A stretch of DNA of 64,000 bases from Novosphingobium beihaiense (GTDB taxonomy: Bacteria > Pseudomonadota > Alphaproteobacteria > Sphingomonadales > Sphingomonadaceae), in NCBI RefSeq assembly GCF_022832375.1, contig NZ_JALHLG010000007.1, positions 248,001-312,000 on the forward strand. The letters are read 5' to 3'. A model generated the notes under the pieces. The model made no database searches. It was given only the letters and a program-made list of their open reading frames with translations, and was not told the origin of the DNA. Shown here in pieces: positions 63,958-64,000 of this stretch. The position numbers and the translations under genes are program-made. How positions within the stretch are numbered: the stretch's first letter is position 1; each line of letters begins with the position of its first letter.

Positions 63958-64000
63958 ATCCAAAGTATGTGATCCCTATCCCGAAAAGGCCTGCAGGCTA

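Overview
The window is GC-rich chromosomal DNA from an alphaproteobacterium. It is probably a sphingomonad, and Novosphingobium or a close relative is my best guess. The clues are the sulfite reductase operon that carries DUF2849 and DUF934, a PutA without a DNA-binding domain beside a divergent Lrp-type regulator, the TelA/XpaC/flotillin set, the DUF1552/DUF1592 pair, and dense short palindromic repeats. Genes are tightly packed, and many starts and stops overlap as ATGA or GTGA. I saw no rRNA, tRNA, CRISPR array, transposase or phage gene.

Layout, 1-24 kb: a DUF1592/DUF1552 secreted pair (1-3204); a DUF4396 membrane protein; all four acetyl-CoA carboxylase genes in one run (accD-accB-accC-accA, 4175-7953, minus strand); fdhD; a membrane-stress cluster (telA, XpaC-like, YqiJ-like OB protein, flotillin; 9452-15468) interrupted by a lower-GC stretch of small hypothetical genes and duplicated hairpins; a decaying toxin/immunity-like cassette (15527-16378); then an EthD protein, an SDR and a molybdenum hydroxylase operon (CoxG-like, FAD, 2Fe-2S and Moco subunits; 17894-22815), which together look like a catabolic module.

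Layout, 23-41 kb: a lipase-fold protein; putA with divergent putR; an MFS exporter; the sulfate assimilation operon (cobA-DUF2849-cysI-DUF934-cysH); a c-di-GMP-related pair (a PilZ-XRE fusion and a PAS-GGDEF protein whose active site is degenerate but whose I-site is intact); a MarR-GNAT protein with paired operators; a thioesterase; metC coupled to an MscS channel; and a proline-rich membrane protein.

Layout, 41-64 kb: queF, a GNAT-nitrilase fusion, a SLC13-type transporter, a degenerate HD-GYP protein, a GntP permease with its GntR regulator, an Na+/H+ antiporter coupled to a DUF389 protein, and a complete glycogen operon glgP-glgB-glgC-glgA-glgX (54656-63861).

The strongest unexplained signals are five. 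(1) A family of about 125-145 bp palindromic repeats supplies a Shine-Dalgarno sequence to accA and to the XpaC-like gene and is translated as the C-terminus of the DUF1592 protein. (2) A 40-nt hairpin occurs twice before the flotillin gene and differs only in its loop. (3) A frameshifted relic of the immunity-like gene lies upstream of the intact copy. (4) The molybdenum hydroxylase large subunit has an extra C-terminal beta-rich domain and a non-canonical active-site loop. (5) Three proteins carry c-di-GMP domains, two of them with degenerate catalytic motifs.
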